Below are positions 34,245 through 44,835 of a stretch of DNA of 64,000 nt, piece after piece (the first letter of the stretch is position 1; each line of letters begins with the position of its first letter). The notes below the pieces were generated by a model. The model saw nothing but the letters and a program-made list of their open reading frames with translations, was not told the origin of the DNA and did not search any database. Made by a program: the position numbers and the translations under genes. The stretch comes from Campanula takesimana (taxonomy: Eukaryota; Streptophyta; Magnoliopsida; Asterales; Campanulaceae). The DNA lies in the NCBI GenBank assembly GCA_026119855.1, contig JAOWBW010000561.1, positions 1 to 64,000 on the forward strand, given 5' to 3'.

Positions 34245-34763
34245 TGTTAGACTTTTATTTGGGCTTACCATTAATTGTGGATTTATTTGTTTTAATAAAA
34301 CGGGTTAACTATTATAGTCTTATTGAGTAGAACAATGCACGATAAGCCCAATTGTTAATATGATCTATTTATGGGCTTGTGCACACTTTATTGTATGATG
34401 TGGGTTGTAATTAAGTGTAGGCTTTGACCCAATTTGAGTCCGTGATGAAAAGGACACAAATTGGAGTTCCTATTGAATAAGGATATTAAAGTCCTTATTG
34501 AACATGGTTATTGGTTTCCTTAAAGGAAAATAATTGCTAGGTCCCTTTTCCACTCTAAAACCCTAGGCTTATAAATATCGGCTATTCCATTGAGCCATTG
34601 TCCATAGCAAAGAGTAGGGAAAGAAGATCTAGTAGTAGTAGCCGTCTCCGTTCTTGTTCAAATTATCGCTTCCGCCTATTTCAACGAGATGACGAATTCG
34701 GGTACGTAATTTATTTATTTATGTGTTCTATTATTCATATGAGATCTCTAAATTGTTCCTACA
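34245..34763 (+). repeat. 3' LTR of the copia-like element
   Basis: It begins TGTTAGAC right after a polypurine tract and contains a TATA box (TATAAATA, 34570-34577). It probably ends AATTGTTCCTACA at 34763; the end is less certain than the start. No matching 5' LTR was found in the window. A poly(A) run (34815-34835) lies 50 bases beyond. Confidence 0.65.
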
Positions 34764-35113
34764 GTGTCATCTCATTTTTTAATTGTGAATGAAATGAAAT
34801 TATCGTTTACCTTTAAAAAAAAAAAAAAAAAAAAATAAAAAAAATACAACCCCAAGCACGATTAATTCATCTTAAAATCCGTCTTATTATATCTCTAGAA
34901 AACAATGTTTACATCAAGATTTTGCTCTTCTCAGTGAAAAGAAAGGAAAAGGGTGCATAGAAAAAAAATCCCCAAAAATGAAGACATATGAGGTTAAACA
35001 ATCAAGTAAGCCAAGCCACTATTACTTAAGAACTAACCTGATTTTATCACGATCTCACTATAGTGCAAGTGTGCAACAAAATATATCAGCTAAAATCACT
35101 AAAGTAGATCTTT

Positions 35114-35335
35114 TTAAAAAAGTGTAATAACAGATTCAGGTACTTCTTCCATACATATCACATGCTTGGCGAAGCGAGAAAGATCGGTACTGTGTTGAGC
35201 GACTTGATAATAATCTTGATCTCTCGTTGCATCTAGAAATCCAAACCACCTTCGTAGTTGATCAAATATGAATATGAGATGGTCTATAGGTGACAAAGAT
35301 TTAGATTCGGATTGGGAGTCGAGTTGCAAAGCCAT
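35114..35335 (-). CDS. Small unrecognised protein, 73 codons
   Basis: The frame starts at ATG (35333-35335) in a CATCAATGG context, preceded on the minus strand by a leader-like stretch and an AT-rich TATA-like segment about 60 bases upstream (35380-35400). The protein is balanced in composition (MALQLDSQSESKSLSP..., ending PESVITLF), acidic near the start, with an aromatic-rich middle (RRWFGFLD). It has no signal peptide, membrane segment or motif known to me. It could be a small gene, a first exon, or chance. No neighbour helps. Confidence 0.35.
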   Translation of the reverse strand: MALQLDSQSESKSLSPIDHLIFIFDQLRRWFGFLDATRDQDYYQVAQHSTDLSRFAKHVICMEEVPESVITLF

Positions 35336-35524
35336 TGATGTGTTGTAGCTTCAATATGCCTCACTTCTCTTAGCTAGCATCCCAAATAAATAGGCTATAT
35401 TAATATGTTTCTTTTGGGTGTGTGTATGCTATAAAGTAAGATCTACTCATAGAATATGATAGTAATACGTTACAAAATTAATATGCTAGTCGTAATTAAT
35501 AAGGCACAAGTTTACATTCATGTA

Positions 35525-35760
35525 CTCCATCTGGTCCAAAATGATTGTCACATTTGGTCAAAAAGATATAACTTTGACAAATAAATTTAAACAAAAAATA
35601 ATGATTGTAATAAAAATATAAAAATTGTTATTAAAAGTATTATTAATTATAATATAATGACAAATTTTAGATTTTTATTAGTATCATTATTTTTTATTTA
35701 AATTATTGGCCAAAGTTACTTCTGATTGACCAAAAGCGACAATTATTTTGAATCAGAGAC
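35525..35760. mobile_element. Degenerate Stowaway-like MITE
   Basis: It starts CTCCATCTGGTCCAAAATGATTG and ends with an approximate inverse (ATTATTTTGAATCAGAGAC), with TA at both ends. Inner words TTTGGTCAAA and TTGACCAAAA are inverted. An older relative of the 5750-5955 and 51853-52087 copies. Confidence 0.65.
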
Positions 35761-35853
35761 TATAATTTGTATGCATTTTGAGTCACAATGAATCAATAAT
35801 GATGATAGATGATGAATTTGGGCCTGTGAAATTTATATGCACAACAACTCCCT

Positions 35854-36639
35854 TAGGGATGACAATTTGTCCGAACCCGATCCGTTCCGAGGGTGTTCCG
35901 ATCCGAAAATTTCGGATTCAATATGCCATTTCATGATTCGAGCGGGTTCGGGTTCGGATTCGGTCAGAACCCCTGATCCGATCCGATCTGACCCGATATA
36001 TTAGTGCTGGCCTGTTTTATATTATCACCCCCCTTAGTTTCAGCATTTACATTTTGCCCCTACCTATATATACTAAAAATAGGGCTCGGCAGACCAAACT
36101 CACCAAAGACGCCGCTTCTTTGTGAAAGACGAAACACGATGCCGTTCTGCTAGCCTCGCCGACGTCGCCGTTCCAGGATACCACCCATCTCGCCGTTGCT
36201 CGCCGTCGCCTACTCTCCGGCATCACCTGCTCTTTACCAAGGTAAATTATTGTCGGGTCTCACTGCTCAAACTCAAATTAGGGTTTAACTTGTTTCAAAT
36301 TTAGGGATTCAATTAGTAAAGATTACTCTCTCCGTCTCTGTGTTGAATATACTGGTTAATGGTTTATTTTGCTATGTGTTCAATTAGTAAAGAATACTCC
36401 CCCCGTCTCTGTCTGTGGTTTTTTTTTTTTTTTGTTATTCAAACAGTCTGTTCTTGTTGCCTCTGTTGTTGTTGCTGGATTGGGAAGGGTGTATTCGGAT
36501 CGGGTCTCGGGTCGGAGCAGAGCGAAGCAGCGATCGGTCACGGATCATGGCAGTTCGGGTTCGGTCGCACATTTGCATAATTCGGATCGGATTCGAATCG
36601 GTCATGATCCGATCCGAACCCGACCCGTTGCCATCCCTA
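35854..36639. mobile_element. Non-autonomous hAT-like element with GATCCGA-rich ends (786 bp)
   Basis: Ends TAGGGATGACAA and TTGCCATCCCTA, with an 8-bp TSD differing at one base (AACTCCCT at 35846-35853, AACTCCCC at 36640-36647). Many GATCCGA/TCGGATC words lie just inside both ends, as is usual for hAT transposase-binding subterminal repeats. The centre (36090-36240) is a GC-richer, coding-like patch (CGCCGAC, CGCCGTT). Related to the elements at 55641 and 56569. Confidence 0.8.
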
Positions 36640-37547
36640 AACTCCCCGATAAAGCAATGACGCAAATTTATTTTCGGACAAATCACTCCCTAGAGAATGG
36701 CGGAATTTTCAATAACCACAACAAATTGTATATAGTAAAATTTTAAAGTAACGACTAAAATTAGAGATGAAATCGAACTGTCATACACTCTAAATACAAT
36801 GATCCGTAGATGATTATAGATGAGGGCCAGCCCTCTCCTAGCATGCTCCCATGTGTCACATTACTAACCATGAGATATGTAGCCCCTTTCCTCTTTAAAT
36901 CGTTTTTTAGATAATGTTAGGGGTACCATATAAATTTATAAAATGATGGATACGAAATGAGATGACGATATTTATTAGTTGTATCGATTATGGAGCCGCC
37001 ACTCAATAATTAAAAACAACAACAAAATCATGACATATTATTTTGTAAACCAAATTTTGTGATTATTTTTTATGACTTTATATTTACCATTATTCTTTTT
37101 CGATTTTCACATGTACTATATTGTTTGTTTAGGAAGTGTTACACCTGATTTCTCAATCTTTTTTAAAGAAAATATTTTCTATGTTTTCAAATCATCTTCA
37201 ATTATAGTCTCATTTGACTTTTCAAATATTTTAAAATTGTATTATAAATTTTAGAAATTTAATAATTATGAAATTTTTATTTTAAAAATAAGACTAACTT
37301 TTCTTTTTTTTTGAATCAAAAATAAGACTAACTTTTAAAAACAAAAATAGAAAGGGGCATCATCATGAGATAGAGGGAATATATTCTACTAGTAGATTGC
37401 TTATACAACAAAATTATATAATTAATTTCTTATTTTACAATAGGAACGCTTTTTTGCAACGAAAGAAATGCAAATTTTATTATGAGAGCGTGAAAGTAAT
37501 ATCATACTGACACTAAAGTTCTTATGTCCATTAATTATTGTATTGAC
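36640..37547. other. AT-rich intergenic stretch
   Basis: No gene or element ends were recognised. A near-duplicate AATAAGACTAACTTTT lies at 37288 and 37320. Confidence 0.5.
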
Positions 37548-37550
37548 TAA

Positions 37551-38251
37551 GACCATATACAATGGTTTCAACAAAAAAAGCAATTCAACACCCACTTTAT
37601 TACTCCACATCAGCTTCTCTCTCTTCCAACTCATCCATTCAACACTCATTCAACCAAACACCCTACAATGGTTTGTTTAATCCCCCATTCAACACTTTTC
37701 CCACTCATCATCCTATACCCCACCACTTAAATTTTATTTTTTATTTTTTATTTTTTATTTTTATGATTAGTGTTGAAATAGTTATTATTGGGATCCATTT
37801 CAAGAAAAAAGATGGGTTTTTTTTTGTGTCGGAATACAATAAAACTTATGTCAATTTAAAGAGAAAAAAATATAGGAATTTTGGTGTAAAAAAAAAAAAA
37901 AAAAACATTTTTTTGTGAAATAATTGAGCTCAAATAATTGGGATAAAAAAAAAAACTCGTCCGCCAATCAGATGGCGACAAGTGTCAACACCAAAAAAAA
38001 AAAAAAAAAAAAAGAGGCCGACTTCGGCGCAGACGCACCCTTGTCTGCGCGTGAAGTACACGCGCCTCTCTGGCCCAATAGAGAGGCGCCACGTGGCAAA
38101 AACGGACCCATCTCTTTCCCATTCACAGTGTGAATTTTTTTCACAAAAAAATTCACACAAACTCATTTCAACAACCATTGGAGCAATTCATGGGAATTTT
38201 TTTTGTGAATTTCAATTCAACACCCTCATTTTTGCCCCATTGTACATGGTC
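37551..38251. mobile_element. PIF/Harbinger-like non-autonomous element (701 bp)
   Basis: TIRs GACCATATACAATGG and CCATTGTACATGGTC are flanked by the 3-bp TSD TAA (37548-37550, 38252-38254). A 3-bp TAA target fits PIF/Harbinger. AATTCAACACCC recurs near both ends. The centre is unlike the rest: after poly(A) runs, a GC-rich block (38015-38110) carries two hairpins. There is no transposase. Confidence 0.72.
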
Positions 38252-38285
38252 TAAGGTTGCTGAAACGTGAGGCACTAAATAAGTA

Positions 38286-38539
38286 CTACCCTGTCTTTAA
38301 ATGAGTGTCCAAATTTCATTTTAAGGGACATCTAAAAATCTTATTTTTTGTACAATTTGGTGGCAAAGATTCATATATAATTTTGTAATCTCATTTCAAA
38401 ACATTTAGTTTTGCACGTATAAAGAGACCGGTGAAAAAAATTTCGAAAAAAAAAGTAGGGACAAATTTATGTTAAAAAAGACACTTATTTTGGGACAATT
38501 TTTTTTTGAAAATGAACACTCATTTAGGGACAGAGAGAG
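38286..38539. mobile_element. Stowaway-like MITE (254 bp)
   Basis: Flanked by TA (38284-38285, 38540-38541). Inverted relative to its close relative at 24802-25058, with the same internal words. The left TIR has decayed (CTACCCTGTCTTTAAATGAG). Confidence 0.85.
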
Positions 38540-38541
38540 TA

Positions 38542-39848
38542 CATTCTTTTCATGCTTTAGTTAATACTCTCTCTCTCTCTCTCCTTTGTAGAGTTAATTT
38601 ACAAAGTAAAAATAAAAAATAAAAAATTGTTAATTTCATTTTACTTTGATCAATAATTTGTAAAAATCTAATTAACTTTTTTAAAATAAAAAATTTATTA
38701 ATGAGTATATTACTAATGGTGAATTAATAAAAATTAATTTTATTTTTAAGATAATTAATTTTTCTTTGAAATTTTAGTCAAAATATAAATAAATTAATAT
38801 TTTTTGTTTTAAGTTTATAAATTAAAGTGACGGATGGAGTACAGGAAAACTAAGGCAAGTTGTTGGGAGTCTTCACTGCAATTTCTAACTTTTGCACTTT
38901 AAGATAATAAAGATATTAATTGAAGAGTTGGAGAAAATTAAAATAAATTGGTCGGTAATGTATTTGATAATTGATAGTCCTCAGTTCAAAACAGTTGTCG
39001 CTTTTGAATCAAAATACTTATCATTTTAAGTTAAATGTACTATAATTTAACTTTACCTTTTAGTTACAACTTATTTCATTCAATTAGTTACATTGTTGTG
39101 TGAGGTAATGAAGGAGAGAGCAACGATTAATAAGAGTAAATTTGATTATTTTTTTCTTTTCTAAGTTATAGTAATGATTTCATTCTCTAAAACCGGTGAA
39201 AAACTCAAAAGCAACATGTATTTTAAATCGGTTAGAGTATTAGTTAAGTAGAATTTGTCGATGTCGACAATGCCACGTACCAACTCCGCAAAAAGAAAAT
39301 CCTGACTAAACCCCTTTAATTCATTTTTGCTTGCCTGAGAATTAATTGCAGCTTATAAATTTTACTTTATTCAATATCTTCATGACTCATGATTTAATTA
39401 ACACTTATAAATATCATTTTATTAAATAGTAATAAATAATAGATATATTAGGTGAGAAGGAAAAAAGTAAAATAATTTGGTCTATGACACGATAATAATT
39501 CTCTCATTTCTTCAGTTGGAAGAAAGATATGCAGAAAGGTAGGATGTTGGTTTTACATTAATCTTAGAGAGAAGACTTGATGAAGTATTTATATATACTA
39601 ATCAACATGCATATGCCATTATCACTTTAATTAAAAGTTGGAGTACGTTCTTTGTTTAGACTAATGCTTTTAAAAGCAATTTGGCTTTACAATTCATAAT
39701 TTCATGTAAAAAAAAAAAAACATCCACGAGCGATAATAAACCCAACTCTACATCCAACTTTTTCCTTTTACATGATTTTGTTAACCCAATAAACTGATGT
39801 ATGAGTTTTTGTCAAGTCATAATTAAGCTTAAATCAAATTGGATAATG
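38542..39848. other. AT-rich intergenic stretch
   Basis: Includes a short CT run at 38566-38583. At 38800-38840 there is a fragment ending GACGGATGGAGTA, possibly a worn MITE end. No gene was recognised. Confidence 0.45.
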
Positions 39849-39849
39849 A

Positions 39850-39996
39850 TACACAGTGAAAACACAAAGGGAAAACTCATAGTGAAACACTCTAATCCAT
39901 TAGATGAGTTTTTAGCAGTGGGGTCCACAAAGATTTATTACAATCCAACGGATTACAGTGTTTCGCTATGAGTTTTCCCTTTGAGTTTTCACTATA
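39850..39996. repeat. Foldback MITE with TIRs of about 47 bp
   Basis: The left arm AGTGAAAACACAAAGGGAAA... pairs with the right arm ...TTTCCCTTTGAGTTTTCACT over about 47 bases with few mismatches, leaving a loop of about 55 bases. TA-rich flanks make the exact end and TSD unclear, so the superfamily is not assigned. Confidence 0.75.
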
Positions 39997-40067
39997 CATA
40001 TGATTATCTAAATTATAATTAGCTTACGATATGAACATGTGTAGCCCACCTTGATCCAAACACAATA

Positions 40068-40341
40068 CTGCCTCCGTCCCATAGTAGGAGTCCTACCTTT
40101 CAAATGCACGGAGATGAAGAAATGATTGAAGTGATTTAAGTGTTGTGAGTGTAAAAGTAAAGTAAATGAGAGAATGAGTGGAGGGAATAGTAAGTTGATT
40201 AGTGTTGTGAGTATAAAAGTAAAATATGAGAGAAAATGAGTGAGATGAATAGTAAAGATTCTTTTCCATTTTAGGATTGAGACTCTTATTCTGGGACGTA
40301 CCAAAATAGAAAGTAGGATTCTTACTCTGGGACGGAAGGAG
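40068..40341. mobile_element. Stowaway-like MITE (274 bp)
   Basis: Ends CTGCCTCCGTCCC and GGGACGGAAGGAG with TA on both sides (40066-40067, 40342-40343). Internal duplicate words (AAGTAAAATGAGAG-type, 40150 and 40220) and an extra GGGACG near 40293 suggest an internal duplication. Confidence 0.82.
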
Positions 40342-40429
40342 TACCATTTTCCAATATCATTTGTAGCATCAAAAATAATTTAGAATGAAAAATTGGACAC
40401 GATTTGTAGCATTAAAATTGGACACGATT

Positions 40430-41060
40430 TGTAGGTGGTGGTCAGGGTAGGGAGCGCGAATGTGAGAGTTGTTAGAAAATAATTTTAATAAGAGTAAAAA
40501 ATAAAAAAAATTGGGGGTGGGTAGGGTGGGTGGGAGGGGGGGGGGGTAAAGGGGGAGGGGGCAAGGATTGTTGAAAGATAATTTTAATATGAGTGAAAAA
40601 AGTTTTTTTTTTTTTTTTTGGGGGGGGGGGGTTGGAGTGGGTGTAGGTGGTGTTGTGGTGGGGTAGTGGGGGTAGGGAGTGCGAATGTGGGAGTTGTTAG
40701 AAAATATATTTAATAAGAGTAAAAAAAAAAATTGGGGTGAGGGGTAGGTGGGGTAGTGGTGGGGTGGTTAGGGGCAGAGGAGGTGTTAAAACTAATTTTA
40801 ATATGAGTGAAAATATTTTATTTATTTTTGGGTGGGTGGGTGGTGGGTGGTGGTGTAGGGTGGGGTGGGGGTAAAGTGGACGGAGGCAAGGGGTGTTGAA
40901 ATATAATTTTAATATGATTGAATTTATTTATTTATTTTTTATTTTTTTTGGGGGGTGGGGGTGGATGGGGGAGGGGAGGGAAGGGAAGGTAAGGTTGGAA
41001 GGTGGGGACGGGGTTGGAGGTGGAGTTGGAGTGGTAGGGTGGGGTTGTATGGGGGAGTTG
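40430..41060. repeat. G-rich degenerate tandem repeat
   Basis: Units of roughly 120-170 bp repeat a pattern of GGGAGYGCGAATGTG, GTTGTTAGAAAATA, TTTAATAAGAGTRAAAA, an A- or T-run, then a block of GGGTGGG/GGGGTGGGG. At least four units are visible. G-runs of 9-13 are present (40540, 40621). The G-strand could form many G-quadruplexes. Confidence 0.8.
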
Positions 41061-42850
41061 GATGTGTGAGTGAAGTGTTAATATTTTCCGTAAAATGACT
41101 TGTGGAGGAGAAATCCGTAAGTTGTTTTACGGAACCTAGTTTACATTGACTTTTTTTCCATTTGGTTACAAAACACTGAAAAACATGTAAAACATTTTCC
41201 GTAAAATATTTTACGGTAAAACAAACGAGCCTTATTCGGGGGACTTTGACATTGTACAGAATATGCAGGGAGTCAAATGAAAATTTGGGATAACGGTAAA
41301 CCCAACGAACTACGAAGAAAAGAGTAGCGTGCGAGTGCGAACAATTATGACCAATCAATCGTCTTATAATCTCATCCAAAAAGTACACATTTGGGCGCCT
41401 AATGATCAGCCCGGTATGTATTCAATCGCTCTGTGTTTGTTTTAATCTAGATTATTCTTCATATGAAGCTTATTTTATAACACAAATTTGGAGATTCTTC
41501 TGTTAATTTAGAGTGCAGCTACCTACCGCTATAGTATTATATTGGAGTGCTAGTTTAATGCTCAACAATCACTACAATTGCTTTTCATGTAATTTGATTC
41601 TGAAGTATCATGGAAGAATTGGTGATTATTCCCGTAGATTACGAATACTGTAGAGTCGTTCTACTTGTTAGTTGAACTGTGAATTCGTTTAATCAATTGC
41701 AGAATTCCGGAGTTTCCTCGCCCCTAGTTTGATTCATGATGGTCAATTGCGTTTCACTATAGTTTCCTTTTGTTTGGTAAAAGAATCCTTATGCCAACAA
41801 AAGTGGAGGGGAGAAGTTAGGGTTTATCCGTTTATAGTAGTCACAATATAGGGTTCTACGTCAAAATGGGTACCGGTTAAGTTAATGGGTAAATGCAGGA
41901 ATTATCCATAATATCCATTAATTCTTAATGGGTATAAATGAAGAATACCCGAATTTATCCACTGCTTAATGGACATTATCCGGGTATATCCGATATTCTT
42001 ACAAACCAATACCATCACTACCACCCCACCTACCTCATCCACCACCCCCACCGCCGACTGCCGCCACCACCACTCATGGCCGCCTACTTGGGGTTTTTCT
42101 GTTATCCCAATTTATGGATTAGCCTCTATGATGTCTGCTTCTATGAAATGCAGCCTACTTTTAAAAAACCGGAAGTGACTTTGCTGATGATATGTACATG
42201 TAGAGATGAGATAACGTTGTTTAGTTGAATAAACGTACAATGATTACTTGAAGATATATTTTTCTTCAGTGTGCTATGTTGTCTCACCTTTTCAACATTT
42301 ATTACACATTCACACCGTAAAGATCCAGAAGTATAGGGATTGTGAAATTAATCCAACTTCGTGTCTTAGTTCATGTGCAAACTATATGGATAACCACCGG
42401 CATGTTGGTGCATAGTCTAAACAATCTTATGACATACTACTTACAACTCCTACCATTTTTCAAGAAGGAAGTCAAGGATATATATGTATGACTGGTAGAC
42501 CTTGCTATGCAATTATAGGCTAAAACATCATAATGTTTTTGGAGATAAAGAATGGAGGTATTGGTTTTCTCTTCATTTTGTAGCATATAGCATTTACAAT
42601 ATTTCAGAACCATTAACCATCTAAGAGTACGGCATGTTTCTCTCTGGCTCATAACCTCTATGATATATTGGTCATAAGCATTCTTGATTTCCGTTTGGCA
42701 CTTTGACAGGTACAGCACCACAGTCCATCTTCAACTCATTAACGAGGTGCTAGTCTGACAATATCTGGGAAACAACGTCTTGGTTTATTCACTATGAAGA
42801 TCTGTTTGTGAAAGCTACATAAGCCAAAGAAATAGGGACTACCATTGCAG
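41061..42850 (+). other. Upstream region and probable 5'-UTR intron of the thioredoxin-like gene
   Basis: A likely untranslated first exon ends at 41411 (CAGCCCG followed by donor GTATGTATTC). A matching acceptor CCATTGCAG ends at 42850, just before the coding exon, giving an intron of about 1.4 kb. Left of it, 41080-41230 has inverted words TTTTCCGTAAAAT / ATTTTACGG and a TE-like end AAACAAACGAGCC. The intron contains short self-complementary CCGGGTAT-type words (41930-42000). This is inference from splice signals only. Confidence 0.4.
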
Positions 42851-42868
42851 AGGTCTGGCCATCCTGCC

Positions 42869-43867
42869 ATGCATAGGCAGAGAATAATTCTTCGTCAAGC
42901 CCTTTCAAGTTTTGGTAGAATCAAGAATGGGTATATAAATTCCAGACATCCTTCTGGACTGACCTACTCATATAAGAGTATCGGTAGAGCTTGTCATTTG
43001 AAAGTGAAATCACCATGTACTATCAGAAGGTTAGGTTTCGACTCAAAGACCAAGAGCTGCACATTCCAAGCTTTCAATGTCAGAGGCTTGGCTGATGGAA
43101 GTCCAGATGAGTTATCTGATGAAGATGAAGAGCTTTGTCCTGTCGAATGTGTTAGAGAATTTAAGACCGATGAGGAGTTCCTCTCAATTCTAAACAAGGC
43201 CAAGGAAACCAATTCTTTAGTAGTGGTTGATTTTTACCGCACTGCATGTGGTAGTTGTAAATATATAGAACAGGGTTTTGCAAAATTATGCAGAGGTGCT
43301 GGAGAGAAGGAAGCTGCAGTTATCTTCTTAAAGCACAATGTAAGTTGTAAGGCTGTTTCTCGAATCCATTGATAACGTAGTAAGATTATACCGTAATGTG
43401 CAACACTACTTCAAAATCTAAACTCCTCCTTTGTTGGACTCTTAGATGATATCCTTTGAGGCTGTGATATATGCTAACTTCTGCAGGTTATTGATGAATA
43501 TGATGAACAATCTGAAGTGGCTGAACGACTTCGAATCAAGGTAAATGTTTTTTTTTTTTTGACAATTTAATTGTTCTTTGTTAGTTCCCCGACCCCCCCT
43601 CCCCATTTTTATCTGGGTAAGACAAAAGAATGCTGGTTAGAATTATAAATAAGAAAAGGACATCTCTTATCCTATTCTGCCTTTTCTCTTACTTTAATTT
43701 CTACTCCTGCTTACTTGAGTTTGTGATTACCTGGTCTGATGCAGGCTGTGCCTCTATTTCATTTTTACAAAGATGGTAACTTATTGGAAGCTTTCCCAAC
43801 AAGAGATAAAGAAAGGGTCTTGGCAGCCATCCAGAAATACACAGCTCCTGCTTCTCAAAATATATAG
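42869..43867 (+). CDS. TXL4: Thioredoxin-like 4, chloroplastic (three coding exons)
   Basis: Coding exons are 42869-43339, 43487-43540 and 43745-43867, with GT-AG introns (AAT/GTAAGT; CTGCAG/GTT; AAG/GTAAAT; ATGCAG/GCT). The product is 215 residues. Residues 1 to about 75 are basic and Ser/Arg-rich with few acids, like a plastid transit peptide. The thioredoxin fold follows, with VVVDFYRTACGSC (catalytic cysteines 127 and 130, CGSC in place of CGPC), VIFLKHNVIDEYDEQSEVAE, and the cis-proline loop RIKAVPLFHFYKDG (Pro178). This closely resembles Arabidopsis At1g07700. The family is a plastid stromal thiol-disulfide oxidoreductase type whose targets are poorly known. I chose the start at the first ATG after a likely acceptor at 42850; a further upstream start is not excluded. 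It faces CYP707A tail-to-tail. Confidence 0.9.
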
Positions 43868-44835
43868 CCCATTCTGGTTATGTTTCCAACCTTTGATTTC
43901 TCAATCCCGTGGAATACTCATGCTTGTGCAAAAGTTGTTTGAAAGCCATGCTGCATGTGATATCTTTAATGTAACGTATGACCTAGAATATTTTTTTTTG
44001 CTACGAAAATATATTCATTATATGATCATTCATCCCTCTGCCCATCCAATTGTGTGTATTTGTACTTGGGCATTAATAGCCGGGTTTTTTTTATTGTTCC
44101 TGAAAACGCCAGCTCTTCATTCCTTTACTCATACACGTGCATACTTTTGTGCCATCTTATGTTGGAAGGGAAGGCCAAAGGGGCGCTTGGGATTCGTGGG
44201 TACGACAGGGATAAGCATGAAATGTTCAATGCTATTGGGAAAATAATTTGAGATGATTGACTAAACAATTTTCAGTCAACCACTGCACAATTTAGGCATG
44301 CGATTAGTCTTGACTGTATAGAAAATGGCTTGAACTAAAACTACAAACTTGTCTTGTCTGTAAAGCTAGATCATTACTGAACTGTATGAGGGAATTATTT
44401 GGTATTTAGTTGATTCTGTAACGCTAGGTCAAATTTATGCTCAGTGATGCCAATAGGAATCTTTTGCGCTGGTGAACAACATTTAAGATATTATGCCTAT
44501 TGATATGCCATAAAGAGTGTAATACGTGGAGGAAGGAAATGAGGTCCCTTAGTTTCAACATTCACGTGGCTACGACCACAACATTTTGTTTATCGTTTTC
44601 AATAGGTGAAAAAAGTGAGATAATGAAGAATAAGATACTAGTTCCATTGACTATTCCTTTTTGTTCCACTAGATACCATCTTAATTCAAAATCGTCGGTA
44701 CAAAAGACAATAATTATAGAGGGAAAAAAGAGGAATCTTCTATCCCCAGATTACTTATGTGGGGATGGGTTGAAATGGGGGAGAAAAAAATTGATAGGTA
44801 AGTTTGAGGAAGGGATGGCATTTGGACCGCTGTCA
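43868..44835. other. Convergent spacer between the thioredoxin-like gene and CYP707A
   Basis: Holds the two 3' untranslated regions. A 172-codon frame at 44500-45018 (+) runs antisense over the last CYP707A exon and is a shadow. No separate gene was recognised. Confidence 0.6.
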
